Shown here: one piece after another, positions 1-9,316 of the stretch | Position numbering within the stretch: the stretch's first letter is position 1 | How the letters are laid out: each line of letters starts with the position of its first letter | Source of the DNA: Oscillospiraceae bacterium | Lineage (GTDB): Bacteria; Bacillota; Clostridia; Oscillospirales; Oscillospiraceae | Length of the DNA stretch: 64,000 nucleotides | Direction of reading: 5' to 3' | Assembly (NCBI GenBank): GCA_017516065.1 | Contig: JAFWDQ010000023.1 | Location: 1-64,000, forward strand | Made by a program: the position numbers and the translations under genes | Notes under the pieces: model-generated | Database searches by the model: none | What the model saw: the letters and a program-made list of their open reading frames with translations, nothing else | Told to the model about the DNA's origin: nothing

Positions 1-434
1 ATTATCATACCAAACCGGAGCCCAGCTTCAGCGGGTCCGGTTTGGAGAGGAGGCGCAATGGAATGAGTTTGCTTTCGCACTTGTGCGGAAGCAAAGGATA
101 TGGAATTTGCGCTGACGAAGCGGCAGTGATGCTGGAAGCAGGCACAATCCTGTCATGCTGCGCCGAGCTGGCTTTGCCGGCACTTCCGTAAGACTGGGAA
201 AGGAAGTACATAGAAACCATGGGTTTCTATGCGTGCTCTTTGCCTACTTTCTGTCACGATACAGAAAGTAGGCCGTCGGAGACATTTCCGCCCGCAGGCG
301 GCAAGAAAAGGGTTAAGAGAACGCGCTTCCGCGCTTCTGCGGTGCGTGATGCGGACTTGCCGCCGATTCGCACCTTCGAGGGGCAGAAACTGATGAGTGG
401 ATTATCATACCAAACCGGAGCCCGGCTTCAGCGG
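1..434. repeat. Dispersed hairpin-repeat block, copy 1 (reverse, partial)
   Basis: No gene is supported here. Bases 1-200 are the near-exact reverse complement of part of the blocks at 16020-16150 and 31730-31865. They include a hairpin at 10-45 (10-bp arms CCAAACCGGA/TCCGGTTTGG). A second hairpin at 242-273 has 13-bp arms around CTTTCTG/CAGAAAG and belongs to the same hairpin class as those at 15880, 16364, 31597 and 32078. The start of the first hairpin recurs at 401-434 without its right arm, so this copy is truncated next to the rplJ promoter. Short reading frames in it look like chance. Confidence 0.8.
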
Positions 435-462
435 AGCCTTTCCCGGTCGGCAAAAAAACAGC

Positions 463-492
463 TTGACAGACCCGGCTTGGGGATGCTATAAT
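463..492 (+). promoter_or_regulatory. Sigma-A promoter of rplJL
   Basis: A perfect -35 box TTGACA (463-468) and a perfect -10 box TATAAT (487-492) are separated by 18 bp, with an extended TGc just before the -10. This is the strongest-looking promoter in the window, fitting a ribosomal-protein operon. Confidence 0.9.
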
Positions 493-498
493 ACCTTT

Positions 499-609
499 TG
501 CGTTCAAAGACAGCAGGTGCCTCTGTGCATAACGGGTACTGCCCACCTGCCGAGAGTGCGGAATAGCGATCATGCTGTCCTCCTGTCTTGTGACGCGGAG
601 GATTTTTTT
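499..609 (+). promoter_or_regulatory. L10-type ribosomal protein leader with attenuator
   Basis: The 190-nt untranslated leader of rplJ contains complementary segments AGCAGGTG and CACCTGC, the hallmark arms of the Firmicute L10 leader. They are followed by a rho-independent hairpin (arms TCCTCC 578-583 and GGAGGA 597-602) and seven T residues at 603-609. By analogy with the known L10 leader family, the L10-L12 complex should bind it and favour termination, giving autogenous control. The match was judged by eye; a covariance-model search would confirm it. Confidence 0.75.
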
Positions 610-682
610 GTTGTACGGGACACAGGTCTGCGTCCCGGCCGGCAGGAAAACCTCATCTTAAATCCGGAGGTGAATCCCAGCT

Positions 683-1312
683 ATGCCCAACGCAGCAGTC
701 CTCAACGAGAAGAAGGCCATCGTCGCCGCTCTCAGCGAACGGATGAAGAACGCCGCCTGCGGCGTGTTCGTGGATTACAAGGGCATCACCGTGGCTGAGG
801 ATACCGAATTGCGCGCAGAGCTGCGCAAGCAGGATATCCAGTACACGGTCGTCAAGAACACGATGCTCCGCTTCGCCATCGACGGCATCGGCCTGAACGA
901 GCTCGACCCCATCCTCAACGGTTCCACTTCTCTGGCGACCAGCGAGGAAGACCCCATCGCACCCATTCGCGTGATCAGCGAGTACGCGAAGAAACTGACA
1001 GACCGCTTTGAGATCAAGGCCGCCTTTATGGACGGCAAGATCCTCTCCGGGGATGAGATCCAGGCGCTGGCCAGCCTGCCCTCCAAGCAGGTCCTGCAGG
1101 CCCAGGTCCTCGGAACCATGCTGGCGCCCATCACCAGCCTGGCGATCGTCCTGAAGGCAATCGCCGAGAAGGGCGGCGCGCCCGCAGAGTCCGCGGCCGA
1201 GGAAGCCGCGCCCGCGGAGGCTCCCGCCGAGGAAGCCGCTCCCGCAGAGCCCGCGGCGGAGGAAGCCGCTCCCGCAGAAGCCCCGGCAGAAGAAGCCGCT
1301 CCTGCGGAATAA
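683..1312 (+). CDS. rplJ: 50S ribosomal protein L10
   Basis: L10 anchors the L7/L12 stalk to 23S rRNA. The first 165 residues have the usual L10 features (VFVDYKGITVAE near residue 30, then VVKNTML), followed by the helix that binds L12 dimers. The start at 683 has a GGAGGTG ribosome binding site at 665-671. It is 209 residues, about 40 longer than usual, because of an Ala/Pro/Glu tail from residue 166. The gene sits behind an L10 leader and directly before rplL, the conserved order. Confidence 0.97.
   Translation: MPNAAVLNEKKAIVAALSERMKNAACGVFVDYKGITVAEDTELRAELRKQDIQYTVVKNTMLRFAIDGIGLNELDPILNGSTSLATSEEDPIAPIRVISEYAKKLTDRFEIKAAFMDGKILSGDEIQALASLPSKQVLQAQVLGTMLAPITSLAIVLKAIAEKGGAPAESAAEEAAPAEAPAEEAAPAEPAAEEAAPAEAPAEEAAPAE
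1178..1309 (+). repeat. 30-bp tandem repeat coding the acidic tail of L10
   Basis: The last 44 codons of rplJ are about four and a half copies of a 10-residue unit, APAEAPAEEA with small variations, coded by a 30-bp tandem DNA repeat. Such a tract can expand or contract by slippage without a frameshift. Confidence 0.85.
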
Positions 1313-1345
1313 TCGATTACAGGATAATTTAGGAGGTTAATTACC

Positions 1346-1726
1346 ATGGCCAGTGAAAAGATTAATGGCATCATCGAAGAAGTTAAGGCTCTGACCGTTC
1401 TTGAGCTGTCCGAGCTGGTTCACGCTCTGGAAGAGGAGTTCGGCGTTTCCGCCGCCGCGATGGCCGCTCCCGCCGCCGCCGGTGCCGCCGGCGCTGCCCC
1501 CGCTGAAGAGAAGACCGATTTCGACGTGGTCCTGGCCGGCTTCGACGCCGCTTCCAAGATCAAGGTCATCAAGATCGTCCGCGAGCTCACCGGTCTGGGC
1601 CTGGGCGACGCCAAGGCTCTGGTCGAGGGTGCTCCCAAGACCCTGAAGGAAGGCGTCTCCAAGGAAGAGGCCGAGGAACTCAAGGCCAAGCTGGAGGCCG
1701 AGGGCGCTCAGGTCGAGCTGAAGTAA
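1346..1726 (+). CDS. rplL: 50S ribosomal protein L7/L12
   Basis: This is the stalk protein that recruits translation factors. At 126 residues it has the N-terminal dimerisation helix, an Ala-rich hinge (residues 36-52) and the C-terminal domain with [16 protein letters not shown] and [17 protein letters not shown]. An AGGAGG site lies about 10 bases upstream of the ATG. It follows rplJ by 33 bp and shares its promoter. Confidence 0.98.
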   Translation: MASEKINGIIEEVKALTVLELSELVHALEEEFGVSAAAMAAPAAAGAAGAAPAEEKTDFDVVLAGFDAASKIKVIKIVRELTGLGLGDAKALVEGAPKTLKEGVSKEEAEELKAKLEAEGAQVELK

Positions 1727-1748
1727 GCATCGTCCATATGACAGTAAA

Positions 1749-1782
1749 AAGGAGAGCGGCAGTGTCTGCGGCTCTCCTTTTC
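1749..1782 (+). terminator. Rho-independent terminator of rplJL
   Basis: A hairpin with arms AAGGAGAGC and GCTCTCCTT plus an inner GCAG/CTGC stem is followed by TTTTCC. It ends the rplJL transcript 23 bp after rplL. Confidence 0.85.
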
Positions 1783-1823
1783 CTGTCTGTACGCCTGTTA
1801 TTTCGGAGAGAGGAGGCGGCATC

Positions 1824-3785
1824 GTGAACGGATTTCTGCCCGTGACCCGGCAGGAGATGGAGGACCGGGGGTGGGACTGCGTGGACTTCGCCTATATCAT
1901 CGGCGACGCCTACGTGGATCACCCCAGCTTCGGCCCCGCCGTCATCAGCCGGGTGCTGGAGTCCCACGGCTACCGGGTGGGGATGATCCCACAGCCGGAC
2001 TGGCGGGATCCGGCGAGCATTGACGTTTTCGGTCGCCCCCGTCTGGGTTTCCTCGTCTCCGGCGGCAACATGGACTCCATGGTCAACCACTATACCGTGG
2101 CGAAAAAGCGCCGGGAAAAGGACGCCTATACCCCCGGCGGCGTCATGGGGAAGCGGCCGGACCACGCCGTGACGGTCTACGGCAACCTGATCCGGCAGAA
2201 GTACCGGGACGTGCCGGTGATCCTGGGCGGCATCGAGGCCAGCCTCCGGCGGCTGGCCCACTATGACTACTGGTCGGACAGCCTCAAGCGGTCCGTGCTG
2301 CTGGACGCTCAGGCGGACCTGATCTCCTACGGCATGGGGGAGCGGTCCATCGTGGCCATCGCCGAGGCCCTGGAGGCGGGGCTTCAGCCGGAGGATCTGG
2401 TCTTTCTGGAGGGCACCGTCTACCGGACGAAGACGCCCCCGGAGGACGCGGTGCTGCTGCCCTCCTATGAGGAGCTGCAGCGGGACCGGAAGGCCTATGC
2501 CCGCAGCTTTATGGTCCAGTACCGCAACACGGACCCCTTCACGGCGAAGCGGCTGGCGGAGCGGTACGGCGATACGTACGTGGTACAGAATCCGCCGGCG
2601 AAGCCCCTGTCGGAGCGGGAGCTGGACCGGGTCTACGAGCTGCCCTATCAGCGGACCTGGCATCCGTCCTACGACGCGGCGGGGGGTATCCCGGCCCTGG
2701 AGGAGGTCAAGTTCTCTCTGGCCAGCTGCCGGGGGTGCTTCGGCGGGTGCAGCTTCTGCTCCCTGACTTTCCATCAGGGGCGCATCGTTCAGGCCCGGAG
2801 CCATGAGTCCCTGCTCCGGGAGGCGAAGCTGCTGACCCAGGACCCGGAGTTCAAGGGCTATATCCACGACGTGGGCGGGCCCACGGCCAATTTCCGGCAT
2901 CCCTCCTGCAAAAAGCAGCTGGAAAAGGGCGTCTGTCAGGACCGGCAGTGCCTGTTCCCGACCCCCTGCAAAAATCTGGACGCCAGCCACGCCGACTACG
3001 TGGCGCTGCTACGGAAGCTCCGGCAGATCCCCGGTGTGAAAAAGGTGTTCATCCGCTCCGGCGTCCGCTTCGACTACGCGCTGGCGGACAAGAACGACGC
3101 GTTCATTCAGGAGCTGTGCCGCCACCACGTCAGCGGACGGCTGAAGCTGGCCCCGGAGCATGTCTCCGACACGGTGCTGCACTATATGGGAAAGCCCGGC
3201 AACGCGGTGTATCAGGCGTTTCTGCGCAAGTACGACAGAATCAACCGGAAGCTGGGCCTGAAGCAGTACGTGGTGCCCTATTTCATGTCCTCCCACCCCG
3301 GTTCCGGGCTGGGTGAGGCCGTGGAGCTGGCGCTGTATCTGAAATCCACCGGCTGCCGGCCTGAGCAGGTGCAGGATTTTTATCCCACGCCCTCCACGCT
3401 GTCCACCTGCATGTACTACACCGGGCTGGACCCCCGGACCATGGAGCCGGTATACGTGGAGCGGGATCCCCACCGGAAGGCCATGCAGCGGGCGCTGATC
3501 CAGTACCGGCTGCCCAACAATCAGGCGCTGGTGAAGGAGGCCCTGCGGAAGGCGGGGCGGTCCGATCTCATCGGTTTCGGCCCCGGCTGTCTGGTGCCGC
3601 CCCGGCCGCTGGCGAAGAAGGAGAACGGCCCGAAGCAGCCGCACTCCGGCGGACCGGGGAAGAAAAAACCGGCGTCCCGATCCGGCGGAGCGAAGGAGAA
3701 GCATCCGGCATCCCGGTCCGGCGGTCAGGGGAAATCCGGCCGCCCCGGCGGAAAGACAGGACGTCCGCCCCGGGGAAAGCGATGA
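1824..3785 (+). CDS. YgiQ-family radical SAM protein
   Basis: A 653-residue member of the YgiQ family (UPF0313), which is B12-independent radical SAM in layout and of unknown reaction. The N-terminal part (1-290) has the family signature, then the [4Fe-4S] motif CFGGCSFC (C305, C309, C312), with C302 just before it. A second Cys-rich stretch follows near residues 363-385. The last 45 residues form a basic Pro/Gly/Lys/Arg tail with a repeated PASRSGG. Translation starts at GTG 1824 behind AGAGGAGG (1808-1815). The function cannot be told from sequence. Confidence 0.9.
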   Translation: MNGFLPVTRQEMEDRGWDCVDFAYIIGDAYVDHPSFGPAVISRVLESHGYRVGMIPQPDWRDPASIDVFGRPRLGFLVSGGNMDSMVNHYTVAKKRREKDAYTPGGVMGKRPDHAVTVYGNLIRQKYRDVPVILGGIEASLRRLAHYDYWSDSLKRSVLLDAQADLISYGMGERSIVAIAEALEAGLQPEDLVFLEGTVYRTKTPPEDAVLLPSYEELQRDRKAYARSFMVQYRNTDPFTAKRLAERYGDTYVVQNPPAKPLSERELDRVYELPYQRTWHPSYDAAGGIPALEEVKFSLASCRGCFGGCSFCSLTFHQGRIVQARSHESLLREAKLLTQDPEFKGYIHDVGGPTANFRHPSCKKQLEKGVCQDRQCLFPTPCKNLDASHADYVALLRKLRQIPGVKKVFIRSGVRFDYALADKNDAFIQELCRHHVSGRLKLAPEHVSDTVLHYMGKPGNAVYQAFLRKYDRINRKLGLKQYVVPYFMSSHPGSGLGEAVELALYLKSTGCRPEQVQDFYPTPSTLSTCMYYTGLDPRTMEPVYVERDPHRKAMQRALIQYRLPNNQALVKEALRKAGRSDLIGFGPGCLVPPRPLAKKENGPKQPHSGGPGKKKPASRSGGAKEKHPASRSGGQGKSGRPGGKTGRPPRGKR

Positions 3786-3805
3786 GTTGAATCACAATGG
3801 AAAAG

Positions 3806-3838
3806 AAAGCCCCCGCCGACCATGTCGGCGGGGGCTTT
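3806..3838. terminator. Bidirectional terminator between ygiQ-like gene and lipoprotein
   Basis: A 15-bp perfect stem (left arm 3806-3820, right arm 3824-3838) with a CAT loop starts with AAA and ends with TTT. It can stop both converging transcripts. Confidence 0.85.
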
Positions 3839-3848
3839 GTGCACAGGA

Positions 3849-3897
3849 AAAGCCTCGCAGAGCTCCGCTTCCGCAGAAGCGGAAGAAAATCAAAGTA
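3849..3897 (+). repeat. Partial copy of terminator-associated hairpin element
   Basis: The sequence AAAGCCTCGCAGAG followed by a hairpin (arms TCCGCTTC and GAAGCGGA around CGCA) matches the start of the element at 20777-20860 and the reverse element at 34930-35075. Only the first hairpin is present, immediately beside the terminator at 3806-3838. Confidence 0.6.
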
Positions 3898-3910
3898 CGC
3901 GGCGGCTTTG

Positions 3911-4408
3911 TCAGGCGGCGTTCTTCAGGGTGAGGCAGAGGTCCTCAAAGGCGGCCTCCGCGTCCCGGGAGGCAAAGGAGAACTCCTGACAGGTGCCCCG
4001 GTCGCCGGTCCAGTAGAGATAGAGCCAGGGACCCCGGCCGCCGGAATCGGCGGACTCCTGCCGGTTTCGCACGGTGCCGCCGGTGAGGCAGTCGAAAAAT
4101 GCCGCCCACTGGTCCGGGGACAGCTTCAAAGCGCCGGAGACGGTGATATCCGCCTCCGTGAGAGGCCAGTGATCCCCCGCCCGGGTCTCATGGTAGAACC
4201 AGTACGCGCCGTCCTCCGCGTAGAAGCGGTAACGCTGAAAATCCGGCGGATCGGTGGAGGAGTCGACGGTGTAGTAGAAATCCGTGACGTCCTCTATTTT
4301 GACGTCCGTCCCCACGGTTTGCGGGCCAAGCACCGACGGCGCGGCGCCGCAGGCCGCCAGCGGCAGCACCGCCGCAAGGCAGAGAAGGATCGCTGTGAGC
4401 TTTTTCAT
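3911..4408 (-). CDS. Small secreted lipoprotein, function unknown
   Basis: A 165-residue protein with a lipoprotein signal: MKK, a hydrophobic stretch, then lipobox LAAC. I start it at the MKKLTAILL methionine (4408), which has GGAGGC just upstream; the longer frame to 4495 lacks a site. The mature part is acidic and has several Trp/Tyr residues and YFYH-like strands, suggesting a small beta domain on the outer face of the membrane. No family was recognised. Confidence 0.8.
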   Translation of the reverse strand: MKKLTAILLCLAAVLPLAACGAAPSVLGPQTVGTDVKIEDVTDFYYTVDSSTDPPDFQRYRFYAEDGAYWFYHETRAGDHWPLTEADITVSGALKLSPDQWAAFFDCLTGGTVRNRQESADSGGRGPWLYLYWTGDRGTCQEFSFASRDAEAAFEDLCLTLKNAA

Positions 4409-4567
4409 GTCAAACGCCTCCGCGGTTTTCGATCCCGCTCCCCGTCGTCCGGGGTGCGGCAGGGAAATCGTAGCACAATCGAGGGAAAATGGCAAGAGAA
4501 AAGGCAGGGGAGCGTCGAAAACGAATTGAAATAGGGTGGAGCGCCCTGCTTCTCACATACATAGTGA

Positions 4568-4597
4568 TTGAAAGATGAGTTGCGTTTATGCTATAAT
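4568..4597 (+). promoter_or_regulatory. Promoter of ilvB-ilvN
   Basis: -35 TTGAAA (4568-4573), 18-bp spacer, extended -10 TGcTATAAT (TATAAT at 4592-4597). The leader to the ATG at 4645 is only about 40 nt, which leaves no room for a T-box or leader-peptide attenuator. The rest of the gap 4409-4567 holds nothing I recognise. Confidence 0.75.
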
Positions 4598-4644
4598 CAT
4601 ACCAAAGGAAACAGATCGGACCGGAAGGAGAGGGGAGATCGACT

Positions 4645-6264
4645 ATGACCGGTGCGGAAGCAATGGTGAAATGTCTGGAGGCTGAGGGGATCACCCGGGT
4701 CTTCGGGTATCCGGGCGTGGCCATCGCCCCCTTCTACGAGGGGCTTTACCACTCCCGGATCGAACATATCCTGGTCCGGCAGGAGCAGAACGCCGGACAC
4801 GCCGCCAGCGGCTATGCCCGGCTGTCCCGGAAGCCGGCGGTCTGCTGCGTGACCTCCGGGCCGGGGGCCACGAACCTGATCACGGCGCTGGCCACCGCCT
4901 ACGCCGACAGTATCCCCATCGTGGCCATCTCCGGGCAGGTCTCCAGCCGGCTGCTGGGCCGCGACGTGTTCCAGGAGGCCGATATGCGGGGCGCCACGGA
5001 GTCCTTCGTCAAATACAGCTATCTGGTCCGGGACCCCGACGAGATCCCCCAGATCTTCAAGGAGGCCTTCTACATCGCCTCCACCGGGCGGAAGGGCCCC
5101 GTCCTCATCGACGTGCCCATCGACGTGCAGGAGCGGAAGCTGTCCCGACCCTTCCAGTATCCGGAGACGGCGGCCATCCGGGGCTACAAGCCGGAGATCA
5201 AGGTCAATATGCAGCAGATCCAGAAGGTCGTGGACGCCCTCAACGAGGCGGAAAAACCCCTCATCTGCGCCGGGGGCGGCGTCATTCTGGGCGACGGCGA
5301 GGAGCACATCCGCCGCTTCTGCGAGAAGTTCAATATCCCCCTGGTCTCCACGATGATGGGCATCGGCGTGCTGCCGAAAAAGCACCCCCTCTATTTCGGG
5401 ATGCTGGGCAACAACGGCAAGCCCTACGCCAACAAGGCGGTGGCGCGGTCCGACCTGCTGGTCATCGTGGGCGCCAGACTGGCGGACCGGGCCATCCCGA
5501 AACCGGAGAATCTGGCCCGCCGGGTGGGGGTCATCCATATCGACATCGACACCGCCGAGATCGGCAAGAATATGGGGCCAACCATCCCGCTGGTAGGCGA
5601 CGTGAAGGATATTTTCCGGATCCTCACGGAGCAGGAGATCGACGCGGCCGGGCAGGCCTGGATCGACGAGCTGGAGGAGATCAAGCACAGCACCGTGGAT
5701 CACCGGGTGTTCAGCGATAAGCTGGTCAATCCCAACCTTCTGGTGCAGCGGCTGTCGGAAAAGATGGACGACAACGCGGTCTACGCCGCAGACGTGGGGC
5801 AGAATCAGCTCTGGAGCGCGGACAACTACGTGATGAAGAACGGCCGGTTCCTGACCACCGGCGGCATGGGCACCATGGGCTATTCCATCCCCGCCGCCAT
5901 GGGGGCCAAGCTGTTTGCTCCGGACGTGCAGGCCGTGGCGGTCTGCGGCGACGGCTCGTTCCAGATGTCCATGAACGAGCTGGCCACCATCCGGGTCAAC
6001 AACATCCCCGTGAAGGTGCTGGTGATGCGCAACCGCTATCTGGGCCTTGTGCGGGAGTATCAGTACAACACCTACGACGCCCACTATGAGGGCGTGCAGC
6101 TCTATGACTGGCCCCGATATGAGAAGATCGCCGAGGCCTACGACATGCCGTTTTTCTCCTGCGCCCGAAACGAGGATCTGGAGGAGACGCTGGACGCGTT
6201 CCTGGCCTGCCCCGACGCCTGCCTGATGGTGTGCGACGTGGACAGCGAGGACCGGGTGAAGTAA
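4645..6264 (+). CDS. ilvB: Acetolactate synthase-like large subunit (TPP enzyme)
   Basis: A thiamine-diphosphate enzyme that should condense pyruvate into acetolactate or acetohydroxybutyrate for branched-chain amino acids. It has all three domains: the N-terminal domain with catalytic E47 in VRQEQNAGH, a central FAD/nucleotide-type domain, and the C-terminal TPP motif beginning GDGS at 435. At 539 residues it is slightly short. The usual GYPGG near residue 21 is GYPGV, and the NN that normally ends the TPP motif reads RNR, so this is a divergent branch. The adjacent ilvN gene supports the call. Confidence 0.8.
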   Translation: MTGAEAMVKCLEAEGITRVFGYPGVAIAPFYEGLYHSRIEHILVRQEQNAGHAASGYARLSRKPAVCCVTSGPGATNLITALATAYADSIPIVAISGQVSSRLLGRDVFQEADMRGATESFVKYSYLVRDPDEIPQIFKEAFYIASTGRKGPVLIDVPIDVQERKLSRPFQYPETAAIRGYKPEIKVNMQQIQKVVDALNEAEKPLICAGGGVILGDGEEHIRRFCEKFNIPLVSTMMGIGVLPKKHPLYFGMLGNNGKPYANKAVARSDLLVIVGARLADRAIPKPENLARRVGVIHIDIDTAEIGKNMGPTIPLVGDVKDIFRILTEQEIDAAGQAWIDELEEIKHSTVDHRVFSDKLVNPNLLVQRLSEKMDDNAVYAADVGQNQLWSADNYVMKNGRFLTTGGMGTMGYSIPAAMGAKLFAPDVQAVAVCGDGSFQMSMNELATIRVNNIPVKVLVMRNRYLGLVREYQYNTYDAHYEGVQLYDWPRYEKIAEAYDMPFFSCARNEDLEETLDAFLACPDACLMVCDVDSEDRVK

Positions 6265-6279
6265 AAGGAGGGAGCTGAG

Positions 6280-6753
6280 ATGAAAGGGATCTTTTCCGTG
6301 CTGGTGGAGAACAAGGACGGCGTGCTCTCCTCCATCGCAGGGCTCTTTGCCCGCCGGGGCTTCAATATCGACAGCCTTGCCGTGGGCGAGACGGACGACC
6401 GCACGATCTCCAGTATGACCATCGTCTCCACCGGGGACCAGCGTACCATCGACCAGATCGAAAAGCAGCTGAACAAGAAGGTCGACGTGATCAAGGTGCG
6501 CCGCCTCAGCGAAACGAAGAGCATCTCCCTGGAGATGATGCTGGTGAAGGTGGCCTGTACCGCCGCCACCCGCTCCGCCGTCATCGACCTGTGTCAGATC
6601 ACCGGGGCGAAGATCATGAAGGTGTCACCCAAATTCCTGCTGCTGGAGTATCACGACGAGCCGGAGGGCGTGGAGGATTTCATCGACCTGATCAAGGGCT
6701 ACGGTATTCTGGATATCCAGCGCACCGGCACCATCTCCATGTCGAAGTCCTGA
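6280..6753 (+). CDS. ilvN: Acetolactate synthase small (regulatory) subunit
   Basis: At 157 residues it has an N-terminal ACT domain (FSVLVENKDGVLSSIAGLF, then RRGFNIDSLAVG) and the C-terminal small-subunit domain. It binds the large subunit and normally confers valine feedback inhibition. It lies 15 bp after ilvB with its own AAAGGAGGGAG site, so the two are cotranscribed. Confidence 0.93.
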   Translation: MKGIFSVLVENKDGVLSSIAGLFARRGFNIDSLAVGETDDRTISSMTIVSTGDQRTIDQIEKQLNKKVDVIKVRRLSETKSISLEMMLVKVACTAATRSAVIDLCQITGAKIMKVSPKFLLLEYHDEPEGVEDFIDLIKGYGILDIQRTGTISMSKS

Positions 6754-6876
6754 GAGAGACGCCGCTCCACGGCGCGTGGAGCGCGTTCTTGCCGTGCCTG
6801 TGCCCTGAAAGAGCGCAGGGGCAGGCTGCTCTTAGCCGGAAACCGTTTTAAATAAAAAGGCGAGGAGGATAACAAT

Positions 6877-7503
6877 ATGAAAAAGATCGCGGCTTTGATA
6901 CTCGTCTGCCTTATGGCTGCGTCGCTGCTGGCCGGCTGCGGAGCAGCTGACAGCGCCGCTCCCGGAGGCGGCTCTGCAGAACAGGGGGCGGAGAGTGCGG
7001 ACATCGGAGCGCTCAGGACGATGGGCGACGTATTCGGCTTTGAGGACTGCGGAGTCGGCTACGGCGAAGGGTCCTTCGTCTACGTGTTTGAGGCGGACGG
7101 TACGTACTACCGTGCGATAGCGGACCTGCCGGAGGACGTTTCTGAGGCGCTCTGGGCGCTTGATTTCTTTGATGAACAGCATGATGAAAAGGTCAAAGAG
7201 ATCGTTGCCCCGCTGGAGATCAGCCGGCTGGAGAACCTGAGCGAGACGATACTCCCGCAGGAGGAGCTTGATGCGCTGATCGGCAGGACCGGGCAGGAGC
7301 TGCTGGACGACGACTGGTATATCAGGGGCTATAATCTGGATACGATGGAGTTCTGGATGTATCACGGCGCGTTTGCCTATACGGTCGTCTTTGACGGGAC
7401 ACTCGAGCTGACAGACGATTTTAATGAGGAGGAGGCCATCGGGCCTCTGACGGTCAAGTCGGTCACCTTTGACGGCATCGGCGACGCCACGGATCCGGAA
7501 TAA
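6877..7503 (+). CDS. Acidic lipoprotein, function unknown
   Basis: 208 residues with a lipoprotein signal peptide (MKKIAALIL, lipobox LAGC), a Gly/Ser/Ala linker, and a very acidic mature domain. A GAGGAGGATAA site precedes the ATG. Base composition is a little lower in GC than its neighbours, with more GAT and ATA codons. No domain was recognised. It follows ilvN by 123 bp and may have its own promoter, though none is clear. Confidence 0.8.
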   Translation: MKKIAALILVCLMAASLLAGCGAADSAAPGGGSAEQGAESADIGALRTMGDVFGFEDCGVGYGEGSFVYVFEADGTYYRAIADLPEDVSEALWALDFFDEQHDEKVKEIVAPLEISRLENLSETILPQEELDALIGRTGQELLDDDWYIRGYNLDTMEFWMYHGAFAYTVVFDGTLELTDDFNEEEAIGPLTVKSVTFDGIGDATDPE

Positions 7504-7541
7504 ATGCCGCTGTGTGACGCCGTGTTCTGATACTAAAAAAT

Positions 7542-7574
7542 AAAGAGGCGCGAGCGATTTGCTCGCGCCTCTTT
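7542..7574. terminator. Bidirectional terminator, lipoprotein gene / atp operon
   Basis: A 14-bp perfect stem (7542-7555 and 7561-7574) with a GATTT loop begins AAAGAGG and ends CCTCTTT. It stops the lipoprotein transcript and the converging atp operon. Confidence 0.9.
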
Positions 7575-7589
7575 GTCATATCGGTTTGA

Positions 7590-7877
7590 TCAATCGTACC
7601 CCTCCGGGGCCTCGCCCTCCCGCCAGGCAAAGGAGGCGGAGAGGATATGGACCTTCTGGTCCGTGACCGTCAGCAGTCCGCCGCCTGCGTCGGCATGGTG
7701 GACGGAGCCGTCCGGCAGCGTCACGTGACACTCATGGGGCTGCAGAGCGGTGACCAGAGGAAGGTGGCCGGCCAGGATGCCGATGTCGCCGTCCACGGCC
7801 CGGGCAGACAGGGCGACCACCGGTCCGTCAAAGCAGGGACCGTCCGGCGTGGTGATGTTCAGCCAGAATTCCTTCAT
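7590..7877 (-). CDS. atpC: ATP synthase epsilon subunit, short form
   Basis: Epsilon sits on the central stalk of F1 and couples rotation. Only the N-terminal beta-sandwich domain is present (95 residues, compared with about 130-140): KEFWLNITTPDG, GDIGILAGHLPLVTAL and ADAGGGLLTVTDQKV are all recognisable. The C-terminal helical hairpin, which inhibits ATP hydrolysis in many bacteria, is absent, and the next bases are the operon terminator rather than a frameshifted remainder. It is the last gene of the operon, 4 bp after atpD. Confidence 0.92.
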   Translation of the reverse strand: MKEFWLNITTPDGPCFDGPVVALSARAVDGDIGILAGHLPLVTALQPHECHVTLPDGSVHHADAGGGLLTVTDQKVHILSASFAWREGEAPEGYD

Positions 7878-7881
7878 CGGA

Positions 7882-9306
<1,425 letters not shown>

Positions 9307-9316
9307 CTATACAGAA

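Noticed and set aside
4598..4644. Possible T-box or leader peptide before ilvB
   Set aside because: The promoter leaves only about 40 nt of leader, with no specifier, antiterminator or Leu/Ile/Val-rich peptide.
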